A stretch of 9,714 nt of DNA from an uncultured Opitutales bacterium (GTDB lineage Bacteria > Verrucomicrobiota > Verrucomicrobiia > Opitutales > UBA2995), in NCBI GenBank assembly GCA_937920335.1, contig CALGUT010000418.1, positions 1 to 9,714 on the forward strand. The letters run 5' to 3'. The notes beneath the pieces were generated by a model. The model had not been told where the DNA came from and made no database searches. It saw only the letters and a program-made list of their open reading frames with translations. A program made the translations under genes and the position numbers. Positions 1 to 6,741 of the stretch are shown here, piece by piece (position 1 is the stretch's first letter; each line of letters opens with the position of its first letter).

Positions 1-55
1 AGGTCGAAGGCGAATAGTAAGTCTAAGATTTTAATGGTACCTGGGAGGGGGGTCG
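1..55. repeat. 55-bp direct repeat, copy 1 (duplicated tRNA-Leu 3' tail and flank)
   Basis: Identical base for base to positions 144-198, a constant offset of 143. Bases 35-55 copy the last 21 bases of the tRNA-Leu gene (CCA end, 3' acceptor strand and part of the T-arm, minus strand), and bases 1-34 copy the DNA just beyond the CCA. Identity stops after base 55, where the intact gene continues into the T-loop and this copy does not. The left limit is unknown because the window begins inside the repeat. The pattern fits an attachment-site-like or recombination duplication. A chance tandem duplication or a contig-end artefact is also possible. Confidence 0.85.
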
Positions 56-143
56 TTCCGAAGGAGCTTTAGCGACTGACAAGACCTGTGCCGCAGGCAA
101 CCGGACCACGCCGTATGGGGAGAGACCGGAGTACGTTGTAAGT
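56..143. other. Spacer between the two tRNA-tail repeats
   Basis: These 88 bases lie between the two copies of the 55-bp repeat. I see no credible open reading frame, no second tRNA and no terminator. The apparent minus-strand frame through 23-256 also crosses the tRNA gene and is not a gene. The segment is GC-rich and could be a piece of a dispersed intergenic repeat or the remnant of something once inserted at the tRNA. Neither can be decided from this window. Confidence 0.4.
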
Positions 144-198
144 AGGTCGAAGGCGAATAGTAAGTCTAAGATTTTAATGGTACCTGGGAGGGGGGTCG
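144..198. repeat. 55-bp direct repeat, copy 2 (overlaps tRNA-Leu 3' end)
   Basis: Exact second copy of bases 1-55. Positions 178-198 are the 3' end of the intact tRNA-Leu gene and 144-177 are its downstream flank. Because the duplicated segment includes the CCA end and the 3' acceptor strand, this copy has the geometry of a tRNA-embedded attachment site, with the displaced copy lying downstream of the tRNA. Confidence 0.85.
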
Positions 199-262
199 AA
201 CCCCTACGCCTCGCGGCACTGGATCCTAAATCCAGCGTGTCTACCAATTCCACCACCCAGGC
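178..262 (-). tRNA. tRNA-Leu(UAG)
   Basis: On the minus strand a class II tRNA can be folded. The 7-bp acceptor stem pairs GCCTGGG with CCCAGGT (first pair G-U), followed by A as discriminator and an encoded CCA. The D-arm contains the usual GGTAGACACGC run. The anticodon stem CTGGA/TCCAG closes the 7-base loop TTTAGGA, giving anticodon UAG, which reads CUA and other CUN leucine codons. A long variable arm (GCC/GGC stem) and a T-arm with TTCGA follow. The 85-base length including CCA is normal for tRNA-Leu. A TTGACA lies about 38 bases upstream (300-305), but I see no matching -10 box. The 3' end is duplicated at 35-55. Confidence 0.96.
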
Positions 263-383
263 CTGTCGTGTCCCTTTCAGGACTCGTAGTATCTTAAACT
301 GTCAATCGATTTGGTGAGTCTATTCAGACACCATCCAGATCAACGAAAGGAGGAAACGTAGGTCTGGGGTAATCGAATGCAAG

Positions 384-1259
384 CTATTTTCTGGGCTGTT
401 TTCGTTCCGAAGCGAAGATGAACTGTTGAGCTAAGCCCGCATATTTCCCGAAGTGAGATCTTCCGAAGTGAGCGACCTGTTTGGGGTGCCAGCCTTCGAG
501 ATCATACCTCCGTTGCATGGCTTTGATAATCCAGGTATCAACGGGGAACGCCTCCAGCTTTTGATAGCCAAACAGTAGGACACAATCCGCCACTTTTTCT
601 CCGACCCCGGGAAATGAGCACAGCGTAGTTTTCGCTGTTGCGTAGTCTTGTTCAACGATCATATCGATGAGATCAGGAGTGGGGTGTAGCAGCGCTGCCG
701 TTTTCGAAATGTTCTTTGCACGAAAACCAAATTTGCAGTCTCGGAGGTCGCTTTCGGTGATCGAGTTGAGCGTTTCCCAATCTGGAAGGGATCGGTAGCA
801 GTCGACGATAGGAGCGCCAAAACGGTCGCGAATCAGCCGAAGCATTTCCTTGATCTGTACAATTTGTTTGGTCGCGCTACAGAGAAATCCAAGGAGGGTT
901 TCTCCGTGGGGTTGGTTCAAAATACGCAAGTCAGGAAAGGCCTCCATACACGCCTTCAAGTGCGCATCGCTTCTCCAGGGCAGGGTGTCGTAGAGCATCT
1001 GATACGTTTCCTCGGTTCCGATGTACTTTCCGAACAGCGCATCCGCTTCATCAAAAAACAGACGGTAGCTCGTCCAGTAAACGGATTTTGTGGAATCCCA
1101 GCGAACACGAAAAGGGATGTTAGAAACAACTCCCTCGTAGTTAAATTCATCCAGCGCGTCCCAACAAAATGCCTGTCCGCCATCGAGGGTTTCTTGGAAG
1201 GATGCGAGATCTGGACGCCAGTCTTTGTAAAGCTGCCAATCAGTCCAGGGGTCAGTCAT
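384..1259 (-). CDS. ogg: OGG1-type 8-oxoguanine DNA glycosylase / AP lyase
   Basis: A 291-residue protein of the HhH-GPD superfamily. It would excise 8-oxoguanine opposite cytosine and nick the abasic site, as the first step of base excision repair. The N-terminal part resembles the OGG_N domain (GGQAFCW at about residues 27-33). The middle shows RILNQPHGETLLGFLCSATK, matching the family's run before the helix-hairpin-helix. The HhH is FPGVGEKVADC with the expected catalytic lysine at residue 222, followed 19 residues later by the aspartate of PVDTW (241), the same K-D spacing as human K249/D268. The C-terminal FGKYAGLAQQFIF matches the family end. The ATG at 1259 is preferred because the protein then begins just before the OGG_N domain. 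A start at 1364 would add 35 unrelated residues lying inside the upstream gene. The chosen start overlaps the upstream stop by 8 bases (ATGACTGA), suggesting translational coupling. Length is close to bacterial OGG1 homologues. Stop codon TAG. Confidence 0.9.
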   Translation of the reverse strand: MTDPWTDWQLYKDWRPDLASFQETLDGGQAFCWDALDEFNYEGVVSNIPFRVRWDSTKSVYWTSYRLFFDEADALFGKYIGTEETYQMLYDTLPWRSDAHLKACMEAFPDLRILNQPHGETLLGFLCSATKQIVQIKEMLRLIRDRFGAPIVDCYRSLPDWETLNSITESDLRDCKFGFRAKNISKTAALLHPTPDLIDMIVEQDYATAKTTLCSFPGVGEKVADCVLLFGYQKLEAFPVDTWIIKAMQRRYDLEGWHPKQVAHFGRSHFGKYAGLAQQFIFASERKQPRK

Positions 1260-1704
1260 CGCCCCATAGGAAACTGGTAGCGGATTCAAACACTTCGCCG
1301 TCTTTACCCACGACCGATAATTTGTAAGCGACAGGCGGTCGCATCTTCTCTGCCCACCCGGCACCCGTAAGCCCGAGGTATATGGGTTGTGCCTCTGCTA
1401 TACTCGTGCTGGCGGGGAAAATGTAGTCTTTAGGTTCCTTCGCGTCGAATTCATACACTTCTAGTTTGAAGTGGTCGATCGGGTAGCTTTGAGACAGTTG
1501 AAACGTCACGTAGTGGCCCGTACGCTCAACAGCATCCGATCTTAGGATAATTCGGTCTCCAGTCACTTCGACTCCATTGAAATACTCGGAGATCCTGGTG
1601 AATGACTCCTCTTGATAGAACTTTTGTTCGAGGTAGTCTATCGAGCCAAAGGAGCACTGAATAGAAACGAGAAAAGTAAGTAGGGTGAGTCGTAGAAGTG
1701 ACAT
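1252..1704 (-). CDS. Hypothetical exported protein, 150 aa
   Basis: I do not recognise this protein. With the ATG at 1704 it begins MSLLRLTLLTFLVSIQCSFG, a good Sec signal peptide with likely cleavage after residue 20, which is why this start is preferred over one 36 codons upstream that would bury the signal. The mature part of about 130 residues has no further membrane segment and no cysteine. It alternates hydrophobic and polar residues (for example HYVTFQLSQ, AYKLSVVGKDGEVFE), suggesting a small beta-rich periplasmic or secreted domain, and ends in an acidic WGDD. It starts 70 bases after the helicase gene and overlaps the glycosylase start by 8 bases, so it probably shares a transcript with that gene. 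A link to DNA repair cannot be inferred from position alone. Confidence 0.75.
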   Translation of the reverse strand: MSLLRLTLLTFLVSIQCSFGSIDYLEQKFYQEESFTRISEYFNGVEVTGDRIILRSDAVERTGHYVTFQLSQSYPIDHFKLEVYEFDAKEPKDYIFPASTSIAEAQPIYLGLTGAGWAEKMRPPVAYKLSVVGKDGEVFESATSFLWGDD

Positions 1705-1774
1705 AGTTCGAGAAAGTAAGAAAAGGACTAGTGAGTCAATGTTCCCTGCGCGGCATCGAGCAATGCCTAGATTT

Positions 1775-3781
1775 CTACCACGAGCTGTAACGCCGCAGAC
1801 GCACAACCTCATAGAGGTCAGGGTTTACGCGCTGGATGAACCGGCTCGGGTTCATGAAGTTTGTATTTCCGCCGAATTGAGACATACGAGGCGAGGTCAT
1901 GTAAAGCTCATCCATTGCGCGTGTAACAGCGACATAGAAGAGGCGTCGTTCTTCGTCTAGATCTCCTCGGTCAATGGCCCGCTTAATGGGGAACTGCCCG
2001 TCGGAACAACCGAGTAGGAATACGATGGGAAACTCTAGTCCCTTCGCCTGGTGAACGGTAGTCAGGCGCAGTTGGTCACCGTCGGGATCAATTGACTTCT
2101 GAGAGGTCTCCGAATTCATCAGGATGAGTTGGGACAATAACTCCTGAAGATCAGTAAATCGTTGAGCGAATCCGATCAGACTCTGCAGGTCATCCATGCG
2201 TTGCAGGTAGTTCGGGTATAGTGTCTTGATGAAATCAGAGTACCAACCTTCAACCGCGAGTGCGACTACCTCGGACGGACTTTCCGTGGCCGCGGCTTTC
2301 GCAACTGCTTGGACGGTTGCGGCCAACGACTCCCAGTGATCGCGTGCTCCTTTGGGGACTTTTGCCACGACTGGTTTGGTTAATAGCATATCTGCGATGT
2401 GTTCGCCGGTCGTCTGCGCTTCCATGTAGGCCACTCCAAAAATCTTCTCGGCAGTTTTATCGCCGACTTTGGGAAGGAGTCCGACGAATCGATGAAAGGC
2501 TCGGGAGTCATTCGGATTGTAGGCAAATTTGATCTGCGCGACCAGGTCTTTGATATGTGCTTGTTCAAAGAACTGAACTCCGCTGGTGATTTGAAAGGGA
2601 AGGTGTTGGCGGGTTAGCTCCATCTGTAAGTCAACCGCCTGGTAGTGGGCGCGATATAGCACGGTGATATCGCTGAGCGATCTACCTTCCTCCAAGAGTG
2701 CCTGTATGCGGCGGATCACGATGGAGGCTTCCTCTCGACCATCAGTAGCCTGAATCATCATCGGCTGAAGATGAGGCTCGCGGACAGGCTTAAGCTCTTT
2801 GTGGAAACCGTGACCCGTATCGAATTGATTAATGATATCGTTGGCGAATGAGAGTATCTCAGGAGTGCTTCGGTAGTTCGTCTCGATCCGGTACATCTCG
2901 GTGTCTTCATGATTATCCGGGAAGTTTAGGATATTTTCGTAATTGGCTCCGCGCCAGGAATAGATGCTCTGAGCATCGTCACCGACTGCCATGATCTGAT
3001 TGCGGTTTCCGATGGTGTCGATGATCTGGGCCTGGATCATGTTCGTATCCTGATACTCGTCGACGAGGATGTACTGGAAGCGTTCCTGGTAGTATTTGGC
3101 GATGGACTCCTGCGTTTTAAGAATCTCTAACCAGTAAACGAGTAGGTCGTCGTAATCAGCGACTTGCTGTTGTTTCTTCTTCGCTTGGTAGGCTTCGAAG
3201 AATTTTTCAAAGTCTGGGATATACTCGTGGAAGTAGGGGGAGAACTGATTTACGGAATCCTCGATGGACTGACAGGTGTTCCGGGAAAGGCTCAGCGCGT
3301 TTGCGATGACCTTGGCCTTCGGGTTATTTTTGTCTTTGAGGAAAAGGGCATCCACGCCGCGTATGACTTCGTTCAACAAGGACTCCGCATCTGACTGGTC
3401 GAGAATGGTGTAGTTGGAGTTAATACCGAGGGGTTCGCCGTGCATACGAAGCATCCGTTGCCCGATCGAGTGAAAGGTCCCGCCCCAAAACGCTCGGCGT
3501 TGGATGCCGGTTAGTTCTTCTACCCGGGCCAGCATTTCCCGAGCGGCTTTGTTGGTAAATGTAAGGAGCAGGATATTGCCAGGATGAACGCCTTTTTCGA
3601 GGAGGTATGCCACGCGGTAGGTAAGCGTGCGGGTTTTACCCGAACCAGCACCCGCCAGAACGAGGGCAGGACCATCCTCGGCCGTGACCGCCGCATATTG
3701 TTCGTCGTTGAGCTCGGCGCGATAATCAATGGGTGGGTACCCCATTTGATTGGGGGACGAAGACCAGTTGTCAGAATCCAT
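1775..3781 (-). CDS. UvrD/PcrA/Rep-type superfamily 1A DNA helicase
   Basis: A 668-residue ATP-dependent 3'-5' DNA helicase. All SF1A motifs are visible: Q motif LNDEQYAAV (24-32), Walker A GAGSGKT (44-50), motif Ia LLLTFTNKAAREM (71-83), DYDDLL (209-214), Walker B VDEYQDTN (240-247), motif III VGDDAQSIYSWRGA (266-279), motif IV ETNYRST (300-306), motif V VHQAKGLEFP (576-585), and motif VI EERRLFYVAVTRA ending near 622. Lengths are about 720 residues for UvrD and PcrA and about 670 for Rep. This protein stops soon after motif VI (about 46 residues), so it lacks the C-terminal Tudor-like tail by which PcrA and UvrD contact RNA polymerase. No RecB-like nuclease domain is present. Paralogues in this family are not reliably separated by eye, so I give no symbol. 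The role is probably repair, mismatch or replication-fork processing. The ATG at 3781 has no clear ribosome binding site; Met13 is a possible alternative. Confidence 0.95.
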   Translation of the reverse strand: MDSDNWSSSPNQMGYPPIDYRAELNDEQYAAVTAEDGPALVLAGAGSGKTRTLTYRVAYLLEKGVHPGNILLLTFTNKAAREMLARVEELTGIQRRAFWGGTFHSIGQRMLRMHGEPLGINSNYTILDQSDAESLLNEVIRGVDALFLKDKNNPKAKVIANALSLSRNTCQSIEDSVNQFSPYFHEYIPDFEKFFEAYQAKKKQQQVADYDDLLVYWLEILKTQESIAKYYQERFQYILVDEYQDTNMIQAQIIDTIGNRNQIMAVGDDAQSIYSWRGANYENILNFPDNHEDTEMYRIETNYRSTPEILSFANDIINQFDTGHGFHKELKPVREPHLQPMMIQATDGREEASIVIRRIQALLEEGRSLSDITVLYRAHYQAVDLQMELTRQHLPFQITSGVQFFEQAHIKDLVAQIKFAYNPNDSRAFHRFVGLLPKVGDKTAEKIFGVAYMEAQTTGEHIADMLLTKPVVAKVPKGARDHWESLAATVQAVAKAAATESPSEVVALAVEGWYSDFIKTLYPNYLQRMDDLQSLIGFAQRFTDLQELLSQLILMNSETSQKSIDPDGDQLRLTTVHQAKGLEFPIVFLLGCSDGQFPIKRAIDRGDLDEERRLFYVAVTRAMDELYMTSPRMSQFGGNTNFMNPSRFIQRVNPDLYEVVRLRRYSSW

Positions 3782-3804
3782 AAAGAGCAGACGTTACGGA
3801 TACG

Positions 3805-3842
3805 TTATTCATAGGGAAACAAAATATCCCGTTTGTGAATAA
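3805..3842. repeat. Imperfect inverted repeat between proB and the helicase gene
   Basis: TTATTCA (3805-3811) and TGAATAA (3836-3842) are perfectly complementary. Inside them GGGA (3814-3817) pairs with TCCC (3827-3830) around a 9-base AT-rich loop. The minus-strand hairpin falls 43 bases after the proB stop and 24 bases before the helicase start. It could act as a weak terminator for proB or as an operator for the helicase gene. There is no long T-run, so a classical intrinsic terminator is not convincing. The remainder of this 103-base gap shows nothing else clear. Confidence 0.4.
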
Positions 3843-3884
3843 AACTAGATCTTGGAGCTCCGATGCTTCCTGGATGGTCACAGA

Positions 3885-4997
3885 TCAAAGCAGGACCAGG
3901 TCATCCCGGTGGATGACGTCGGATTTCTTCCTATCTGGGAAAGTCTTCGTGATTTCGTCTGAGGATTTGCCGATGATGGCTTTGATCTGATCACTTGAGA
4001 AACGAGTGAGGCCGCGGGCAAAGACGTTTCCCGATTCATCTGCGATTTCGATCAGCGTGTCTTGAGGGAAATCTGAATCGCAGTGTTTGATACCTGGACC
4101 GAGTAGGCTGCTTCCGTCTTCTTTCAGTGCTTTAACCGCTCCGGTATCAACGGTGATCTTGCCCATCGGTTTTGCAAAGTAGGCGAGCCATCGTTTTTTA
4201 CTCTCCAAGGGTATGTCGGAAGGAAGGAAGAATGTGCCCTCTGCATATCCGTTGAGGAGATCCACCAAGATACCATCGGTTTTACCGGCGCCGAGGAAGA
4301 CGCCACAACCAGATCGCGTAGCCACTTTTGCGGCCTCAATCTTTGAAGTCATACCACCCACCGAGGTTTCGCTAGAGGTTCCTTGGGCCAGGCCTTCGAT
4401 TTCAGGTGTAATGGTTTCTACGATCGGAATCAGGCGTTCTCCGTTCTCAAGATCGAGCAAACCGGTTACAGTAGTGAGTATGGCTAACACTTCTGACTTG
4501 GTGATGCTCGCAACTAATGCCGAGAGAATATCGTTGTCACCAAATTTGATTTCCAATTCTTCTGCGCTCACGGAATCGTTCTCGTTGATAATCGGAACGA
4601 CACCTTGACTCAGCAGCGTCTCCATCGTCCGCATGATCGCGAGGTGGCGGTTTCGACCCCGAACATCGTCACGGGTAAGGAGCATCTGGCCGACCACGAT
4701 TCCAAAGGGCTCGAAGTGTTTTTGCCAAGTTTGAGTGAGTATACTTTGGCCGACGGCGGCGCAGGCCTGCAATTGTTCGATGGTCTTTGGCCGTTTCGTA
4801 AGCCCCAGTTTCCCCATGCCAAGTCCGACTGCTCCAGAGCTCACCAGTATGACTTGCACCTCCTGTTTTCTGAGCTCCGCTACTTGATTACAAAAAGACT
4901 GCACACGCGCTTCGTCCATTTCACCATCGCCTGAAGTCAGAAGATTGGTTCCCACTTTTACGACTATCCGTCGAGCATTTGAAAAGTGTGTGAGCAT
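3885..4997 (-). CDS. proB: Glutamate 5-kinase
   Basis: A 370-residue ProB, the cytosolic enzyme that phosphorylates L-glutamate with ATP in the first committed step of proline synthesis. The amino-acid-kinase domain covers about residues 8-260: KVGTNLLTSGDG (14-25), VSSGAVGLGMGKLG (52-65), the glutamate-site NENDSVSAEELEIKFGDND (138-156) and SVGGMTSKIEAAK (212-224), which binds ATP. The C-terminal part (about 280-370) is a PUA domain, with ITVDTGAVKALKEDGSSLL, GPGI, and the family-typical ending VIHRDDLVLL. The E. coli enzyme has 367 residues, so this one is full length. The usual partner proA is not adjacent. The gene begins 54 bases after the frr terminator, so it probably has its own promoter in that short gap, though I cannot name the boxes. 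Feedback inhibition by proline is a property of the family, not something seen here. Stop codon TGA. Confidence 0.97.
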   Translation of the reverse strand: MLTHFSNARRIVVKVGTNLLTSGDGEMDEARVQSFCNQVAELRKQEVQVILVSSGAVGLGMGKLGLTKRPKTIEQLQACAAVGQSILTQTWQKHFEPFGIVVGQMLLTRDDVRGRNRHLAIMRTMETLLSQGVVPIINENDSVSAEELEIKFGDNDILSALVASITKSEVLAILTTVTGLLDLENGERLIPIVETITPEIEGLAQGTSSETSVGGMTSKIEAAKVATRSGCGVFLGAGKTDGILVDLLNGYAEGTFFLPSDIPLESKKRWLAYFAKPMGKITVDTGAVKALKEDGSSLLGPGIKHCDSDFPQDTLIEIADESGNVFARGLTRFSSDQIKAIIGKSSDEITKTFPDRKKSDVIHRDDLVLL

Positions 4998-5050
4998 TTG
5001 CTGTGAGCTTAGATGGGCGGATGGGAATAGAAATCTGGATAAACGCCAAT

Positions 5051-5083
5051 AAAAAAAGCGCCGCTAGTGCGACGCCTTTTTTT
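5051..5083 (-). terminator. Intrinsic terminator after frr
   Basis: Read on the minus strand, GCGTCGC pairs with GCGGCGC (one G-U pair) around a 4-base ACTA loop. It is flanked by seven A before and seven T after the stem. It sits 17 bases after the frr stop and 54 bases before the proB start, so it should end the pyrH-frr transcript. On the plus strand the G-U becomes an A-C mismatch, so it should work best in the minus direction. Confidence 0.85.
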
Positions 5084-5099
5084 AAAGATCTCCTCAAGA

Positions 5100-5657
5100 T
5101 TACATTTGTTGGAGCTCTTGCTCCTTACCTTTAAGGTGCTCGTCAATATTAGCGACGAACTTGTCGGTGGATTTTTGAACATCCTTTTCCGCGCGGTTAA
5201 AATCATCCTCTGAAATGTCGCCTTCCTTCTTGGCGTCTTTTAGTAGATCCAGCGCGTCTTTGCGTGAATGGCGAACACTGATCCGGCCATCTTCAGCCAT
5301 ACGATGGGCTACCTTCACGAGTTCAGTTCTGCGATCTCCACTCAGCTCAGGAATCGGGATACGAATGATGCCGCCGTCTGCTGATGGGTTCAGTCCGAGG
5401 TTCGCCGTAAGGATGGCCTTTTCTATGGGTTGCATGACGGACTTGTCCCAGGGTTGAATTTGAATGGTACGAGAATCAGGTGTGGTGATGGCTGCCATGT
5501 CGCGCAGTCGCATGTTACTTCCGTAAGCATCGACCATCACGTTTTCCACCATGGAGGGAGACGCCTTACCGGTGTGAAGGGTTGAAAATTCATGCATGGT
5601 ATGATCCACCGCTTTGGCCATACTTTGCTCCATATCATCTAGTATTTCTTTACTCAT
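5100..5657 (-). CDS. frr: Ribosome recycling factor
   Basis: A 185-residue RRF, the same length as the E. coli protein. With EF-G it splits the post-termination ribosome into subunits. Family blocks are present in order: LHTGKASPSMVENVMVDAYG (27-46), PDSRTIQIQPWDKS (60-73), IEKAILTANLGLNP (78-91), RIPIPELSGDRR (99-110), and RISVRHSRKDA (125-135) with the conserved Arg129 and Arg132 of the ribosome-contacting stem. The C-terminal helix of the three-helix bundle ends KGKEQELQQM. Residue 31 is lysine where E. coli has arginine, a conservative change. The gene follows pyrH by 27 bases, a common arrangement, and is followed by a clear terminator. No strong Shine-Dalgarno is seen before the ATG. 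Stop codon TAA. Confidence 0.97.
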   Translation of the reverse strand: MSKEILDDMEQSMAKAVDHTMHEFSTLHTGKASPSMVENVMVDAYGSNMRLRDMAAITTPDSRTIQIQPWDKSVMQPIEKAILTANLGLNPSADGGIIRIPIPELSGDRRTELVKVAHRMAEDGRISVRHSRKDALDLLKDAKKEGDISEDDFNRAEKDVQKSTDKFVANIDEHLKGKEQELQQM

Positions 5658-5684
5658 AAACTTGGGTATTGGGGATTATAATGA

Positions 5685-6422
5685 TTAGTGAACGAGGGTG
5701 CCGATCTTCTCGCCCGTCACAGCCTTGCGAATCGCACTGGGATCGTTGAGGTCGATGACCATGATGGGTACCTGGTTGTCCATACAGAGAGAAAACGCGG
5801 TTGAATCCATTACGCTGAGGCGCTGTTCCAGGCAATCCATATAGGAGAGCTCGTCGTATTTGACTGCATCGTCGAACTTCATGGGGTCCTTGTCGTAGAT
5901 GCCGTCAACTTTCGTGGCTTTTAAAATGATCTCTGCTTGGACCTCATTGGCCCGCAGTGCTGCGGTTGTATCCGTTGAAAAATACGGGTTACCGGTTCCC
6001 GCTCCAAATATGACCAGTCGACCGCGTTCAAGGTGGCGCGTTGCGCGGCGAAGGATGTAGGGTTCGGCGACAGCGTCCATGCTGATGGCTGACAGTACTC
6101 GGGTTACGACCCCGAGTTTCTCCAGGCAATCCATGAGGGCCATGGAGTTGATCACGGTTGCAAGCATACCCATATAATCGCCGGTGGTGCGGGCTACGCC
6201 TTTACCCTCTCCCTGAAGACCGCGGAAAATATTACCGCCTCCTACGACGACTCCGATTTCGATGCCCATATCCCAAATCTCTTTGAGCTGTTTACAGATG
6301 CGTAAGAGGATCTCCGGATCAATCGGATCTCCTGAATTGGGATTTTTTAAAACCTCACCACTCACCTTAAGAATGATGCGTTTATACTTCAGTTCGCGTT
6401 TCGCGGGAGAGTCAGTTTGCAT
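5685..6422 (-). CDS. pyrH: Uridylate (UMP) kinase
   Basis: A 245-residue bacterial UMP kinase of the amino-acid-kinase fold, normally a hexamer. It converts UMP to UDP in pyrimidine nucleotide synthesis and is unrelated to eukaryotic UMP/CMP kinase. Motifs: LKVSGEVL (18-25) at the phosphate site, VVVGGGNIFRG (58-68), ARTTGDYMGMLATVINSMAL (77-96) with the UMP-binding aspartate at about 82, FGAGTGNPYFSTDTTAALRA starting near 138, and KVDGIYDKDP further on. Length compares with 241 in E. coli. A possible AAGG ribosome binding site lies 6-7 bases before the ATG. It is the first gene of a two-gene unit with frr. In many bacteria rpsB and tsf precede it, but here a divergent tRNA gene lies upstream, so the unit has its own promoter. 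Confidence 0.97.
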   Translation of the reverse strand: MQTDSPAKRELKYKRIILKVSGEVLKNPNSGDPIDPEILLRICKQLKEIWDMGIEIGVVVGGGNIFRGLQGEGKGVARTTGDYMGMLATVINSMALMDCLEKLGVVTRVLSAISMDAVAEPYILRRATRHLERGRLVIFGAGTGNPYFSTDTTAALRANEVQAEIILKATKVDGIYDKDPMKFDDAVKYDELSYMDCLEQRLSVMDSTAFSLCMDNQVPIMVIDLNDPSAIRKAVTGEKIGTLVH

Positions 6423-6431
6423 TAAAGCCTT

Positions 6432-6475
6432 TTTGTAGGTTAAGGATCCTTATGTCGTCAACCGTCGAAACGGTT
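6432..6475 (-). promoter_or_regulatory. Possible pyrH promoter with inverted repeat
   Basis: On the minus strand TTGACG (6456-6461) is followed after 18 bases by TACAAA (6432-6437), a partial match to sigma-70 boxes that would give a very short leader before the pyrH ATG at 6422. The inverted repeat AACCGT-CGAA-ACGGTT (6460-6475) touches the putative -35 box and could be an operator. Both halves are short, and the -10 match is only four of six. Confidence 0.25.
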
Positions 6476-6596
6476 AAAGTGCGGTGTTTGCCTGTTTTAG
6501 CTGAGCGTATTTTTCTCGATTTACCGGTTGTTGGGGGAGCGGGTTTCAGTGCTTGACGTGCCAAAAAAATCTTACCAACTTACCTGCCTTTATTGT

Positions 6597-6671
6597 AGCC
6601 CGATGGTGTAATTGGTAACACACCTGGTTTTGGTCCAGGCATTCAAGGTTCAAGTCCTTGTCGGGCTGCCA
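6597..6671 (+). tRNA. tRNA-Gln(UUG)
   Basis: A 75-base class I tRNA. The acceptor stem pairs AGCCCGA (6597-6603) with TCGGGCT (6661-6667), followed by discriminator G and an encoded CCA. The D-arm contains AATTGGTAACAC. The anticodon stem CCTGG/CCAGG closes loop TTTTGGT, giving anticodon UUG, which reads CAA and CAG glutamine codons. The T-arm is AAGG-TTCAAGT-CCTT. A TTGACG lies about 40 bases upstream (6553-6558), but no convincing -10 follows it. A hairpin terminator follows directly. Confidence 0.96.
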
Positions 6672-6678
6672 TAAATCT

Positions 6679-6702
6679 GACGTCTTTTTGGCGTCTTTTT
6701 TT
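6679..6702 (+). terminator. Intrinsic terminator after tRNA-Gln
   Basis: GACGTC (6679-6684) pairs with GGCGTC (6690-6695), five Watson-Crick pairs and one G-U, around a 5-T loop. A run of seven T (6696-6702) follows at once. It begins 8 bases after the CCA of tRNA-Gln, the expected position for ending a single-tRNA transcript. Confidence 0.8.
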
Positions 6703-6741
6703 GTGTCTGTAACAAGGCGCAGTCGAGGGGCTGCATCGGAT

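Noticed and set aside
23..256. A 77-codon minus-strand frame at the left edge
   Set aside because: It runs through the tRNA-Leu gene and both copies of the tail repeat, so it is a chance frame in non-coding DNA.
300..305. Perfect TTGACA (minus strand) upstream of tRNA-Leu
   Set aside because: No acceptable -10 hexamer is found at 15-19 bases spacing, so a promoter was not annotated.
312..333. Hairpin TGGTG...CACCA with a 2-base bulge after the glycosylase gene
   Set aside because: The stem is short and no T-run follows on the minus strand, so a terminator call is not supported. The 121-base gap at 263-383 otherwise shows nothing clear.
446..475. Near-repeat of CCGAAGTGAG within the glycosylase gene
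   Set aside because: It encodes HFGRSHFG, which fits the normal family sequence before the YAG motif, so it is coding coincidence rather than an insertion.
864..1280. A 138-codon plus-strand frame
   Set aside because: It is antisense to the glycosylase, whose catalytic motifs are clear. The plus-strand product shows no recognisable features.
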